The notes under the pieces: generated by a model
The model's input: the letters and a program-made list of their open reading frames with translations, nothing else
The model's database searches: none
Told to the model about the DNA's origin: nothing
Program-made: the position numbers and the translations under genes
Origin: Bretschneidera sinensis
Lineage: Eukaryota > Streptophyta > Magnoliopsida > Brassicales > Akaniaceae
Direction of reading: 5' to 3'
Assembly: GCA_023935145.1 (NCBI GenBank)
Contig: CM043698.1
Span: forward strand, 146,181,125-146,245,124
Length of the DNA stretch: 64,000 bases
In this document: one piece after another, positions 24,044-35,796 of the stretch
Numbering within the stretch: the first letter of the stretch is position 1
Layout of the letters: every line of letters begins with the position of its first letter

Positions 24044-25447
24044 CTAGCTTTTGGATGCCAAAAGGTTTTGCAGACTGTCAATGAAAGTATTTAGGTAATT
24101 TTCTTGTATAACTACACTTGAAACTATCTTGTTCAACTTGGCATGGTTGCTCTTGATCAGAGAAGCCAATTCATTGTCTTTGTCCATGACAGATTTGATT
24201 ACTTTGCTCAGATTCTCCTTAATAATCCACCCATGTGCTTCTCTCTCTACTTCTACTGCAACTTTCAGTTCATCTACCATTAATCTGGTTCCCATAATCT
24301 GATCACGGAGATCATGTGGTATCAACACGATTTGGCAATCACTAAGTAAAGACTCCCACATAGAACCGTACCCACAATGACTGACAAAACACCCAACAGA
24401 TTGATGCTCAAGAATCAGTGTTTGGGGCACCCATCCTCCGTACACCCACCCTCTCCCTTGAGTTCTCTCTTGAAACCCATCAGGCAATGCTTCTTCGATC
24501 GTCGAACATCCCTGTGGTGGTGTTAAGGCCACCAAGAATGGAAACCCAGTTAACTCAATCCCCAAAACCATCTCTTGAAATTGCTCTTTTTCTAGGTTAA
24601 TCTGGCTCCCAAATGCACAATACACAACAGAATTTTTCTGAAACCTGTTTAACCAATTAGCCCATTTCCCCTCTAGCTGCGTAGTTTCTGCTGATTTATC
24701 TAGCAAGATTGGTCCTGTTAGAAGGACATGTTTTTTGTACTGCTCTGCTATGTAGTCACAGAATTTCCCCTCAATCTCAGAAAAAGTTCTCATTGCAATG
24801 GCATCGCTCTCTTTCATTCCAGTCGTTATCCGATTGTAGAACGGAACCAAATTCCGTACATGTTCTTCGGAATTCAACAATCGAGACGCCTCATTACGTT
24901 TCAATACAACAGTGGAAGATGGGTAGCCTGGTGGTGGCTTCATGTACTCCTCTAAGGTCATTTCCTTAGCTATTCTCCGAGCTGGAACCATATTGTGTGC
25001 AAGTGTTGTTGCAGTCACCACGGAATAATAAATCGAAATCGAGCCATATCGTTGTCTTCGAGTTAATTCTGGAATCCAGTATGAAAAATCAAAGAAAATG
25101 CAGTGTGGCTTTGGAATTTTGCTTAAAATGGTTTCGACTTGGTTTTGTGTTTTGTCCATGGAAATAAAGAGTCTGTCATGTAGAGGTAAAGGTATATCAG
25201 AGGCGGTTTCGGTGCCAATCGGGATGCCATCGACATGGGGGATGACAAGAGGGAAGAAGGCTATGAGGTTCGGATAACGGTTGAGATGTTGGAGCTTTGG
25301 TTGTTCTCCTTTGGGTACCAAGAAGGAGACTTTATGGCCTCTTTCAGCAAGTTTGTTTGAGAGGTGAAGGAAGGGAATGAAATGGCCATAAGCAAACCAT
25401 GGAAACATGACTGCATGGAGTTTTGAGCTATTGGTGTTATTAGTCAT
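24044..25447 (-). CDS. UDP-glycosyltransferase, UGT79-like (UGT-B)
   Basis: Intact 467-aa intronless family 1 glycosyltransferase, tandem duplicate of UGT-A. It has the N-terminal catalytic His in FAYGHFIPF (H22), Asp in CIFFD (D120), acceptor-side hydrophobic segments to about residue 240, then SVVYCAFGSQ and the PSPG donor box at about 339-383 ([29 protein letters not shown]). The box keeps the expected Leu where UGT-A has Arg. The start is fixed by the absence of any upstream in-frame Met and by its match to M9 of the longer UGT-A frame. The likely role is glycosylation of a plant secondary metabolite in the cytosol; UGT79 members often add a second sugar to flavonoid glycosides. No substrate can be assigned. 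Confidence 0.95.
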   Translation of the reverse strand: MTNNTNSSKLHAVMFPWFAYGHFIPFLHLSNKLAERGHKVSFLVPKGEQPKLQHLNRYPNLIAFFPLVIPHVDGIPIGTETASDIPLPLHDRLFISMDKTQNQVETILSKIPKPHCIFFDFSYWIPELTRRQRYGSISIYYSVVTATTLAHNMVPARRIAKEMTLEEYMKPPPGYPSSTVVLKRNEASRLLNSEEHVRNLVPFYNRITTGMKESDAIAMRTFSEIEGKFCDYIAEQYKKHVLLTGPILLDKSAETTQLEGKWANWLNRFQKNSVVYCAFGSQINLEKEQFQEMVLGIELTGFPFLVALTPPQGCSTIEEALPDGFQERTQGRGWVYGGWVPQTLILEHQSVGCFVSHCGYGSMWESLLSDCQIVLIPHDLRDQIMGTRLMVDELKVAVEVEREAHGWIIKENLSKVIKSVMDKDNELASLIKSNHAKLNKIVSSVVIQENYLNTFIDSLQNLLASKS

Positions 25448-26045
25448 CTTTTCTTTCTGGTTTCAACAAAAAGAGTTGCAAAGTTATGATCTTTGGTGTG
25501 TTTGGATATTTTCTGGGTGCAACAAAAGAGTTGCAAAGTTATGACCTTTTGAGTGTCTGGATCCTTTTCTGGGTTCAACAGCTGAGTTGCAAAGCTATGA
25601 TAAAATGAGTATTTGTAAAGGATTGTCGTTGCTATTTGTTCGTTAGTTACAGTCCAATATTTTTAGGTACAGTTTGGTTGAGATTATAAAATGGTTTTTG
25701 CTTAATACATTTTTTTTTAAAATAAAAAATTGGTTTTTAAAAGAAATCAAGGTTGAAAAGGGGTTTAGCCAGGATAAACTGATTTTATAATTATTTTACT
25801 GTCATTTTAAACTGGGTTGGATCTAAGTTTTTCAGAGCAAGTTTATCAATTTAAGTAAACTAAATTTAAACAAATTTAAATGGTAAGCAAACATCCCCTT
25901 ATAAATTGAAAACATTGTTAGGTGAAGTAATACCTAAGCAAGATTAAAGAAACCCCAAAAAAAATGGCATATGGAGCGCATCGAGTTACCAGAAAATTAA
26001 AGAATGGTTTCAATAATTTTAAATCACTATCCCTTACAAAAAGAC
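25448..26045 (-). promoter_or_regulatory. 5' flank of UGT-B
   Basis: Shares sequence with 4776-5275 upstream of UGT-A, including a TATA-like CCTAAAAATAT on the minus strand at 25657-25667. Near the start codon there is a local triplication of a segment containing GAGTTGCAAAGTTATGA (25480-25600) that UGT-A carries in fewer copies. Confidence 0.4.
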
Positions 26046-26936
26046 ACCCATAATGACACTGCAATACAGCATCTTTGTATTAAAGAACTAATAAAGGGAG
26101 ATGCAATTTCTTCGGTTGCAACAATTTAATCCTTCCTAGGTAAGTCTGTTATTTTTTAAATTAAAATAATAAAAAAAAATTGTCTAGATGTTTGAGGAAA
26201 TGCTTAAGTAAACTTGAATTTAAACTTATTTAAATATTTTAAAATTAATTATTAAAAATTAAAAACATATATTTATAAATTTCTTCGGATCGGATCAGAT
26301 TAGGGCCAGTCTCCACGCCTAATGCCTATAATAAATTCCAGAAGCTGAGGATGTTGGGCCAAATAGGCTATTTTCAAATAAGTTAAAGCAAGTGAGGACC
26401 AAAGTTGAGTTGTTAGTTCAAAATCCAACCCTTAAACCTCAAATTAAACAGTCAAGAACTGAAAAATAAAAATACCCAAAAAAAACGAAAAATAAAAACT
26501 AAATTTTAAGAAGTTGAATGTCTTATACATAAAAACTTGACAGTTATATCGAACAATAAATAGTTTTTAGCTTTATATATGTTTTTTCAAAAAATCATTT
26601 CAAAATTTAACTAAAAACCGAAATTACAATTGTTAGGCCAAACATTCTTTAAAAAGAGCTTATTAAACGAATCAAAAGATGAAAATGGCTTTTAAAACCT
26701 TAAAATTTGTTACGAAAAACTGTGTTCATTATTATTTTATCAAACACAAAAAATGTTTCGTAAATTATGAATCGAAACTACGATTAGACCAAATTGGTAT
26801 TAAAAATATGTGTTTGTGTGTGTATGTGTATATATATAAAAAGAGTTATTTTGATGGTCAAGTTTAGTTTCTTTTTGCTGTAAGAAAAAAAAAATCCCAA
26901 AATTAAGGATTTAGGAAATAATTAGAAAAAAATTAA
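26046..26936. repeat. S block spacer, unit B
   Basis: Bases 26220-26910 match unit C in two parts: 26340-26520 with 36605-36860, and 26700-26910 with 37980-38155 (ATATGTGTTTGTGTGTGTAT in both). Unit C has about 1 kb extra between the parts. A short plus-strand frame at 26679-26867 is not kept in unit C and is unlikely to be a gene. Bases 26046-26220 are unassigned. Confidence 0.6.
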
Positions 26937-27336
26937 GAAATCCCATCCTCCCCAAATCACTCCTCTTCCTTTCACCCTCTCTTCGAATCCTTTCGGCAAG
27001 GCTTCTTCGATCATTGATGCACCTCTCGGCGGCTTTAGTGCTACATGGAACAGTAAATTTGTTTGCTCAAACCCTAGCAAAAGTTCTTGAAATTGGCTCT
27101 TCTCAAGAATGATTTGGCTACCAAATGCACAAAACACCACTGAACCCAGTTCAAACCTGCTTAGCCATTTCCCCATCAGTCTTCCAATAGAGTCATGTTG
27201 GTTGGTTCAGGTAAAATTGATCCGATTAAAAGAATTTATTTTTGTTTTAAACTGGCTCCCTATATGTAGTCAAAAAAAATTCTTCTATTTCTTGACATGT
27301 CTTGATTGATATCCCGTCACAATTATTCATTGCTGA
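26937..27336 (-). pseudogene. Second, different UGT fragment (UGT-E)
   Basis: Minus-strand text [40 protein letters not shown] and [12 protein letters not shown] shows a UGT79/UGT91-type C-terminal half from just before the donor domain to the first residues of the PSPG box. Further 5' (27180-27336) degraded text NNCDGISIKTCQEIEEFF remains after frameshifts. The PSPG box itself is lost, and the N-terminal half is cut off by the gypsy element at 27337. It is clearly more distant from UGT-A and UGT-B than they are from each other, so the locus once held at least two UGT types. Confidence 0.8.
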
Positions 27337-27843
27337 TGTAGTAAATAATTCACTCTCTAATAGTCTGGTGACACGTGGATAACTCTCCCTCCAATGACTG
27401 GATGACACATGGCTACATTAATAACAGGCATGTAGCCGAGCAGGTGACGAAGCCATAATCGTTCACAAACTTCTCACATGCAAAAATGGAAGCAAGATTT
27501 CAGAGACTGCGTCGTCCCTAGACACACAACAAGATCTCTCACCAAAAAAGCGAGATCTCAGGGATCGCACTGTTCGGAGCACATGTTAAGCTTGCTCCCT
27601 AAACCACTATAAAAAGACCAAGGTACGCAGATCTCAACTCAGTTCAAGTTCATTACCAAAAACGTTAATACTATAATCCTCTCCATTTTCCCTCAAGAAA
27701 ACTTTGCACTAACAAAGGCATCGGAGAGTCCTTAGAGGCACCACTCTCCTTTCCTCCGGTGACTCATTATTTCATCACTCTTACTCTGCGCAGGCCTAGG
27801 AATTCTAGACCTCTAGCTCAGCAGTAGCTTTTCGGCATCAACA
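27337..27843 (+). repeat. 5' LTR of the gypsy element
   Basis: 507 bp, TG...CA, TATAAAAA at 27608-27615. Directly after it (27846 on) the text TTGGCACCATATGTGG resembles the TTGGCGCC-type primer site typical of Tat and Athila elements. Confidence 0.85.
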
Positions 27844-27922
27844 AATTGGCACCATATGTGGAAACAACAAATCTCTTGCCAACCAGTAGAAGCGAAGAAA
27901 TCTAAAGAACTCATCTGTTGCC

Positions 27923-29350
27923 ATGCCGGCTAGAAACACCACCAAGAATACTGGTAGGGGAGCCACAGGAACCAAAGCTGCACCCACAAAAAACAGTACT
28001 CACAGCTAGTAGTCTGGCTCAAGGTTCCTTACTGTGTCTTAACACATGACCTCTAGTTGTGACCCGCAAATTCTTCTGAGAATGCAACATCCTCATCACA
28101 TGGATATGGATCCTCTTGGAAATCTTGAAGGAGCCACCTCGGTGCATCTTGCTATTTCAATGATTCAAGCACATTTCCTAGAGCTCTCTCGCTTGGTGAT
28201 GAAATTGACCGTCGAAGTCCGAAGAGGAAGTCAGCAGCTCTCACCTCCATCTCCTCACCGCGCTCTCAAGAAAACTAGCCCCCTAGTGATGGGCTCCCCA
28301 TCAATAGTCGTTCCACTGTCGAGTCTTTACCACCTTATACCAGTAGATCTAGAGGAAGCTCCCCCTCCAGAAGTAACCTCGACCTAGACAAATGGATTGA
28401 GGAAATGGAAGAGAAAATCAATGAAGTATTCAAATGTCGAAATCATAACATCCTGGATGAACTCAGTGTCAAGGACCAACCATTCACACAAGAAGTTCTT
28501 GAAGCTCCGCTCCCGCCAAATTTTTGGATATCGCAAATCAAGCTCTACGACAACTTGACAGATCCCTTGGACCACCTATAGTATTACAAGACCACCATGA
28601 TGCTGTATTGGCATTCCGATCCTGTCATGTGTCGAACATTTCCCCTGACGCTTAAAAAAGCAGCCGACACCTGGTATTCCCGACTGAAGCTAGGTAGGCA
28701 CCTTCAAAGAGCTCAACTACGTATTTTCTTTCCACTTTCTCAATAGAAATAGACCTAAGAAGACCTTGGAAAGCCTATTCAACATCGAGGGGAAAGGCTT
28801 CAAGCCTACATCTCAAAATTTAATGTTGCTGCTTCTTGGGAGATCCCAAACCTCGATCCCAACATTCAGATGCTAGCATTCAAAAATGGAATGAGATCCA
28901 TAATCTTCAACTCCAAGCTAACTAGGCAACTGTCTAAAGACATTAATGAGGTCTTGACCTGAGCAGAGAAGTATATGTTGGCAAAAGATGATCAAACTTT
29001 CCAAAGAGAAAAAAAAAAGGGGAAACAGAGAAGAAAATAAAAGACAATAGCGATCCTCGGAGTAGGACGACCAAAAAACCCCACAATGATAATATATATA
29101 AAGCCACCACCCATTTTAAAATTTTCACTATTCTTAACGCATCCAGAACCAATGTGCTGATGCAACCAGGACAGGGCAATCATTCGATGGCTCTTGAATC
29201 CACAACACCTGAACAAGGATCAGAGCAAGTGGTGCCGATTCCATAAAAACCATGGGCATGATACTAAGGAGTGTCACACTCTGAAGCAACAAATTAAGGC
29301 CCTTATCAACTGAAGGTACTTAAAAGAGTTTACCGGATCGCGATAAGGAG
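27923..29350 (+). pseudogene. Gypsy gag (decayed)
   Basis: A likely start at 27923 (MPARNTTKNTGRGATGTK) soon hits TAG TAG. The retrotransposon gag domain is readable at about 28530-28985 (IKLYDNLTDPLDHL, MCRTFPLTLKKAADTWYSRL, AYISKFNVAASWEI, AFKNGMRS). A zinc-binding-like motif CRFHKNHGHDTKECHTLK follows near 29232-29285. Several stops, many at former Gln or Trp codons, and frameshifts. The frame at 28046-28387 is only partly coding. Confidence 0.75.
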
Positions 29351-29550
29351 GAATGTTCGATCGGTTCAAGAGGAGTCCCGGGCATCCCCCCAGTCAGCAT
29401 CGAGAGCATCAAGACCCCTAGAAAAGTCCGAGGCTGAACCGAGGAGAACCTGACCAGAGCGGCCAAGAAGTCATAGTCATTAGAATTATCAAAACAATTT
29501 GTGGCAGATTAGCTACCGGAGGCAACTCTGGGCAGAACAAGAAAATATAC

Positions 29551-32500
29551 GCCAGGTCCATGGCTTCTGTCAACGGACTTCACAAGCGAAGAAAGATAAA
29601 CCAGACGATCTCCTTCACAGACGATGATCTAGATGGAGTACAGACCCCGCACGATAATACCATAGTAGTCTCTCTTCTTATAGCTAACCACGACGTCAGA
29701 TGCATCCTGGTGGATAACGAAAGTTTGGCAGACATCTTATTTTATGATGATTTTCAAAAGATACAGTTGAAAGATAGTTAGTTAGAGCTAATCTCCACTC
29801 TGCTGTACGGCTTTTCAGGGGCTCTGATGTTCGTAAAAGGCAATATAGTACTCCTGGTCACCTCGGAGTCGGCTCCATGGACTACTACTGTGTAGACTAC
29901 TTTCCTGGTGGTCAAACGACCATCGTCCTACAATGTAATTCTTGGTAGACCAACTCTCAACAAACTGAAGGCAATCGTTTCCACCTACCATTTGAAAATG
30001 AAGTTCCCCACTAATGATGGAGTGAGTGAAGTCAAAGGGAACCAACAGGTCTCTAGGTCCTGTTATTTGAATGCTGTAAGAGGAGAAAAAAACCAAGGCT
30101 TTGCCCCTCGAAATTGAAGATTTTAGAGATGAGATAAAAACTTTACGTGGTCAACCCATGGAGGAGGTAACCGTTGTCCCACTTGGCGAAGAAATCTCCA
30201 AAACAGTCCAAATTAGCTCTAGTCTCTCCGAGAATCTCAATGAATCCTTCATCTCTCTTCTATGGAGGAATCAAAACCTGTTTGTGTGGTCAGCCTTGGA
30301 TATGCCTGGGATTAGCCTTGAAGTTAACGTGCACCAGCTAAACGTGGATCCGAGCCACAAGCCAATCGCTTAGAAGAATAGGTCATTTGCCCACGAGCGG
30401 TAAGCCGTCATCAAGGCCAAAGTTGATAAAGTACTCGCAGCTGACTTTACCCGAGAGGCAAACTATCCCGATTGGGTATCCAATGTGGTGATGGTCAAAA
30501 AGACCAATGACAAGTGGAGAATCTGCATTGACTTCATGGATCTGAACAAGGCTTACCCGAAAGACAGTTTTCCCCTACCGCAGATCGATCAGCTGGTTGA
30601 TGCCACCTCAAGGTATGAACTTCTGACTTTCATGGACGCTTATTTTGGCTATAACTAGATCTTTATGCACGAATCTAACTAGGAGACACCAGCCTTCATT
30701 ACTGACCAAGGGTTGTACTGTTACAAATTCATGTCGTTCAGGTTCAAAAACGCTAGGGCAACCTATTAGAGGTTGGTGAATGGGTAGATCAGAAGAAATA
30801 TGGAAGTTTATATGGATGACATGTTGATCAAGAGCACCAAAGCCAAATACCACAACTCTGACCTAGAGGAGGCATTCAAGGTGCTTCGGCATCACCATAT
30901 AAAGTTGAACTCTGCAAAGTGCACATTCGGAGTCATTGGAGGGAAGTTCCTTGGCTTTATGGTCACCTAAAGAGGAATAAGAGTTAACCCAGAGAAGATC
31001 AAGGTTATCCTCAACATGACCCCTCCTTGGACGATAAAGAAAGTGTAAAGGCTAATAGGGTGTGTAGCGGTACTCAGTCATTTCATATCAAAATCTGCAA
31101 AGAAATGTCTCCCCATCTTCAGAGCCATCAAGAAGGCAAAAGAATTTGTCTAGGCTGAAAACTGTCAAAAAACTTTTGAGAAGCTGAAAGAATATCTGAG
31201 TTCTCCCCCACTTTTGACCAAACCTGTTATGGGAGAGGAATTCTTCCTATACTTATCGGTCGGGCAAGAAATAGTGGCTTCTGTTTTGATTCGGGAAGAT
31301 ATAGGTGTCCAGAAACCTCTGTACTATGTTAGTAAAGTTCTCCATGATGCATAAGTACGATACCTTCCAATAGAAAAAATAGCACACGCTCTCTTAATTA
31401 CAGCACGGAAACTTCGGTCGTATTTTCAGGTACACAGCATCGTCATCTTAACAGATTAGCTGCTGAGACAAGTGCTTCATAAGCCAGACATCTCGGGGAG
31501 GATGGTCAAGTGGTCCATAGAACTCGGAGAGTTTGACATCTGGTACAACCCTAAAAAATCTATCAAAGCTTAAGCCCTTGCAGACTTCATTGTGGAGACA
31601 ATGTTTCAGGCGGGTCTGATCAAAACACCAGAACCGAAGATAGCTGAGAAAATTCCATGGTAGACTCTCACACCGGAAGTAGAACAGGGCCCATCCTTTG
31701 CAGTCCGGATGGATTCATCATTAAATATGCTTTAAGGTTTGGGTTCAAAACTTCCAATAATAAAGCAGAATATAAGACATTACTCGCCGGAATGAAGTTG
31801 GCAAAAGCGATGACACATACAACGACTTACAATTGGTGGTAAATTAGATGACCAGTGAATTCGAAGCTCGAGGTGAGAAGATTGCTCGATATCTTAAGAG
31901 AGCTAAAGAACTCACTGCTACATTCAGAGTATTCTGGATAACTTAGGTCTCTCAGGTAAAGAATTCGAAAACTAACACTCTGACCTGACTCGCATTCTCT
32001 CGACAGACCGAGCCAACCAAGCTGTCTTCCTTAAGACTCTCACCACCTTAAGCATCGATGAAGTACCGGTGCTGTCAGTGAATGAATGAGAGACATGGGT
32101 AGACCCGATCCTCCGATATTTACGTGATGGTCAGCTTCTTAGGTAGAAAAGTGAAGCTAGAAAACTTATCTCCTGTACTTCGCGATACGTAATCATAAAT
32201 GAAAAATTATATAAAAGAGGTCACACGACGCCTTATTTGAAGTGTCTTGGGCCTACCGAGGCCAATTAATCTCTTCAGAAAGATCACGAATGGGTATGCA
32301 GGAATCACTTAGGAAACCGGGCTTTAGCCTTCAAAGTACTCTACCAAGGATATTACTGGCCAAAAATGCAAAGAGATGCCACAGAATTAGTCAAGAAATA
32401 TTGAAGCTGTCAGTAGTACTCCCTTATGCTCCACAGGCCCGTGAACCCTCTTACCTCGATCACGAGCCCACTTTCTTTCGCCATGTGGAGAATAGATCTC

Positions 32501-33325
32501 CTTAGTCCTTTCACTGGTGTGCATAGCCAGAGAAAACATGTTATCATAGTAACAGATTACTTCACCAAGTGGGCAGAGGTAGAACCACTCGTTAGTATAA
32601 CGGATCATCAAGCTCGAAGTTTTGTCTGGAAGTCCATAGTATGTCAGTTTGGCATACCCCAGATAATGGTCACTGATAAAGAAAAACAGTTTGACAATAC
32701 TCGGTTCAAGGCATTCTGTGAAGAGCTTCACATCGAGCATCGACTCTCTTCTGTAGGGTATCCACAGGCTAATGGGCAAGCCAAGGTGACTATCAGGACA
32801 CTCCTGTAGAGCATTAAGAAAAAACTAGACAAAGTTGACAAACAGTGGATCAACCATTTTTCGAACATACTATAGGCTTACCGAACCGCCGCTCGGACCC
32901 CCACAAGAGAAACTCATTTCTTTATGGCATACAGTTCCGAAGCAATCATCCCTTTGGAGATTGGGGTGTCTTCCTTAGGAGTACAAAACTTCAAGCAAGC
33001 TAACAATGAGAAAGCCTTGCGGATGAACGCTGATCTTATTGACGAAGTTCTGGATAAAGCTCAGATTCAATTAGCCGCATATGAGAAGAGAATGGCTAGG
33101 TACTACAACTCTCGAGTCCGAGAGAGAAGCTTTAAGCTGCATGATCTCATTCTACGAAAAAATGAAGTGTTTTATCCTCAAGAAACGAGGAAGCTTGTCC
33201 CAAACTAGGAATACCCGTATCGCATCAAAAGAATTTGCTGAGTTGGCACTTTCGAGCTTGAAGAACTGAATGGAAAACCCATCCCTCGCACTTGGAACGC
33301 AGAGAACCTCCGCAAATTTTATTAA
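29551..33325 (+). pseudogene. Gypsy pol (protease-RT-RNase H-aRNase H-integrase)
   Basis: Protease near 29690-29750 (CILVDNESLADILFYD), where the usual DNGS is DNES. RT 30420-31060 with WRICIDFMDLNKAYPKDSFP and YMDD at 30809-30820. RNase H near 31200-31480. A second, archaeal-type RNase H near 31657-31850 (YALRFGFKTSNNKAEYKTL). Integrase zinc region near 32236-32400; core 32480-32800 with IVTDYFTKWAEVEPL, VTDKEKQFDN and PQANGQAKVTIRTLL, where the catalytic Glu after GQA is Lys. The C-terminal tail (GKPIPRTWNAENLRKFY) ends at 33325. More than ten stops. Confidence 0.85.
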
Positions 33326-33428
33326 TAGTGTACGCCCCTCGAATTCCATGCTTCACATGAGTCGACAATGTAACTTGTGAACGTTTCAGTTGTCAATGAA
33401 AAAACCCTCATTTTCCAAGTTACCTCCT

Positions 33429-34000
33429 CTCGGTCCCACGTCTCCAAGGCCGAGTATTTTGATTGTTGCTCAAATGCTCGATCCCACATCTCCAAGGTTG
33501 AGAATTTTAACTGCTGCTCAAATGCTCGGTCTGACGTCTTTAAGGCCAAGCATTTTGACTGTTGCTCAAATTCTCAGTCACATGTCTCCAAGGCCGAGCA
33601 TTTTGAGTGTTTCTCAAATGCACGGTCCCACATCTCCAAGGCCGAGAATTTTGACTACTACTCAAATGCTTGGTCCCACGTCTCCAAGGCCGAGCATTTT
33701 GACTACTATTCAAATGCTCGGTCCCACATCTCCAATGTCGAGTATTTTGACTGCTGCTCAAATGTTTGGTTCCACGTCTCCAAGGCCGAGCATTTTGACT
33801 GCTGCTCAAATGCTAGGTCCCACGTCTCTAATACCGAGCATTTTGACTGCTTCTCAAATGCTCGATCCCATGTCTCCAAAGCTGAGCATTTTTTACTGTT
33901 TTTTCTCACATCTCTAAGGCCGACCATTTTGACTGAGGCTCGTATACTCCGTCCTATGTCCCCAAGGCCGAGCATTTCGACTGCTACGCATATTCTCGGC
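33429..34000. repeat. 48-bp tandem repeat in the gypsy 3' region
   Basis: About ten clear copies of a 48-bp unit (33429 onward, starts at 33477, 33525, 33573 and so on) and two or three worn ones. The core is GTCTCCAAGGCCGAGCATTT. The period is 16 codons, so frames stay open on both strands (16-residue repeats such as SHVSKAEHFDCCSNAR), which explains overlapping long frames here. It sits between integrase and the 3' LTR, where Tat-type elements often carry tandem repeats. Confidence 0.92.
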
Positions 34001-34098
34001 CCCAGGCTTCACAGGACAAAACACGCAACCAATGGCACAAAGTTCCATTATACTTCCTCAATCACATAAATATACTTAATGAAGTGGGGGGCCTCTAA

Positions 34099-34604
34099 TG
34101 TAGTAAATAATTCACTCTCCAGTAGCCTGGTGACAAGTGGATAGCTCTCCCTCTAATGACCGGATGACACGTGGTTGCATCAATAACAGGCACGTAGCTG
34201 AGCAGGTGACGAAACCATAATCGTTCACAGACTTATCACACGCAAAAATGGAAGCAAGATTTCAGGGACTGCGCTATCCTTGGACAAGCAACAAGACCCC
34301 TCGCCAGAAAAGCAGGATCTCAAGGATCGCACCGTCCAGAACACGTGGTAAGCTTGCTCCCTGAACCACTATAAAAAGACCAAGGTACATAAATCTCAAC
34401 TCAGTTCAAGTTCGTTACCAAAAACGCTAATACCATTATCCTCTCCATTTTCCCTCAAGAAAACCTTGCTCTAACAAAGGCATCGGAGAGTCCTCGAAGG
34501 CACCACCCCCTTTCCTCCGGTGACTCCTTAGTTCATCACTCTTACTCTGCGCAGGTCTAAGAATTCCAAACCTCCAGCTCAGCAGTAGATTTTCAACATC
34601 AACA
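34099..34604 (+). repeat. 3' LTR of the gypsy element
   Basis: 506 bp, TATAAAAA at 34370-34377. A purine tract AATGAAGTGGGGGGC (34078-34092) lies just upstream and would prime plus-strand DNA synthesis. Confidence 0.85.
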
Positions 34605-35796
34605 ATTGTCATCGTGATTAGATCGTAAAACGTTATTCCATCCCTAAATGGTAGTGATATAAGTTTTTACGCTTCATGGCCGTATAGCACAATTGTTGTG
34701 GAAGGAAAACCGGTGGGTGGGATTAATAATTCTCTCTCTAAGGGGATTGTTGTCTACATTACTTGGGGGAACTAGGACAATGGAGCTATAAATTATGCTT
34801 TCCTTTTTTTTCAATTTTTTTATCTCATTATAATACATCCTGCTGTTGTATATAATGGTTCTGTAAATGGCATTGTGTTTTCTACCCAGAAAAATTCACC
34901 ATACGTGAAGATTATGAATAAATATTATCTTATGGTTTCCATGGGTTGTGAGTTTGCTTGTCGAAATTTCAGTTGGAGTAGGAAGGTAGCGTAATTGACT
35001 AATGCAAATTATAGTCACAAATTTGATGGAGTTCACAACAGAAACAAATATTATTTTGATGTCTTGCAGATTGTTTTGATATTATATTTATTGTTTCACA
35101 GATGGGTGCTTCAAGGACAGTGGCAGTAAGCCCCCAACATCATATTCATGTTCTAAAGCTCCTCACTCATTGTAGGAGCTTCATTATCTCAAGGTATGTT
35201 TGCTTCTGGAAAGTGATTTGCAGGAAATTCAGTGTCTTATGACAGTTCAAAGGGGAAAATTAAATGTTTTTCTGGTTACATTTTTCCATGGGATTCGATA
35301 TTACCAATAACCAGACTCACATTATCAATTTGTTATTATTCAATGGCTCAGCATAATGATAGAAGATTAAAGATATTTGGGGCTGAGTTATTTTTTACTG
35401 GAAAATCAGAAGTATAATTTAGCCATAAGTAGTGCTAGGACCTTTCTTTATAGGCAATTCAATTGCCTGAACATAGTTGAAGGTTTTGAGATGAAAACTG
35501 TCCAGTCATAGATGAAGCCTATATATGCTTGAGTAGTTAAGTGCCTAGAAACAACAGGAAAGAGAAAAAAATGAACTTGATTTCACACTTAGGAACTTAA
35601 GCTTTTATTATAAGGAGCTCAAAATGTGTTTTGAGCAATAAGCAATAAAGAAGAGCATGGTCTAAAGTAAAATTCAAAGAAAAATCACAATGCTGAAGTT
35701 AGTTTCTTCAGACCTAACTCCTCAAGGCTTTCTAAAATCAACATAATGAATCTAACTTTTGGATACCAAAAGGTTTTGCAAACTGTGGATGACAAT
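34605..35796. repeat. R1 segment, unit C, ending in a UGT 3'-end remnant
   Basis: From about 34880 it matches R1 of unit B. It starts with an open plus-strand stretch at 34639-34776 of about 46 codons ending in a stop, with protein-like text (SDISFYASWPYSTIVVEGKP) that I cannot assign; its upstream part would have been cut off by the gypsy element. Bases 35747-35796 resemble the UGT C-terminal codons on the minus strand, as in unit B. No complete gene is visible. It may be a decayed host gene carried in the tandem unit. Confidence 0.5.

Larger units (their letters stand above)
27337..34604 (+). mobile_element. Ty3/gypsy element, Tat type
   Basis: A 7.3-kb element with LTRs 27337-27843 and 34099-34604 (both TGTAGTAAATAATTC...CATCAACA), differing by roughly 13% over the first 265 bp by eye, so it is old. 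Order: gag, protease, RT, RNase H, a second RNase H, integrase, then a 48-bp tandem repeat and a purine tract. The second RNase H domain after the usual one is the hallmark of the Tat clade. No target duplication matches (GCTGA left, ATTGT right), suggesting recombination or a deletion at an edge. All frames are broken. Confidence 0.88.

Noticed and set aside
33377..34069. A 230-aa plus-strand frame and overlapping 175-aa and 89-aa frames
   Set aside because: They are products of a 48-bp tandem repeat whose length is a multiple of three; composition is repetitive and there is no start context or conserved domain.
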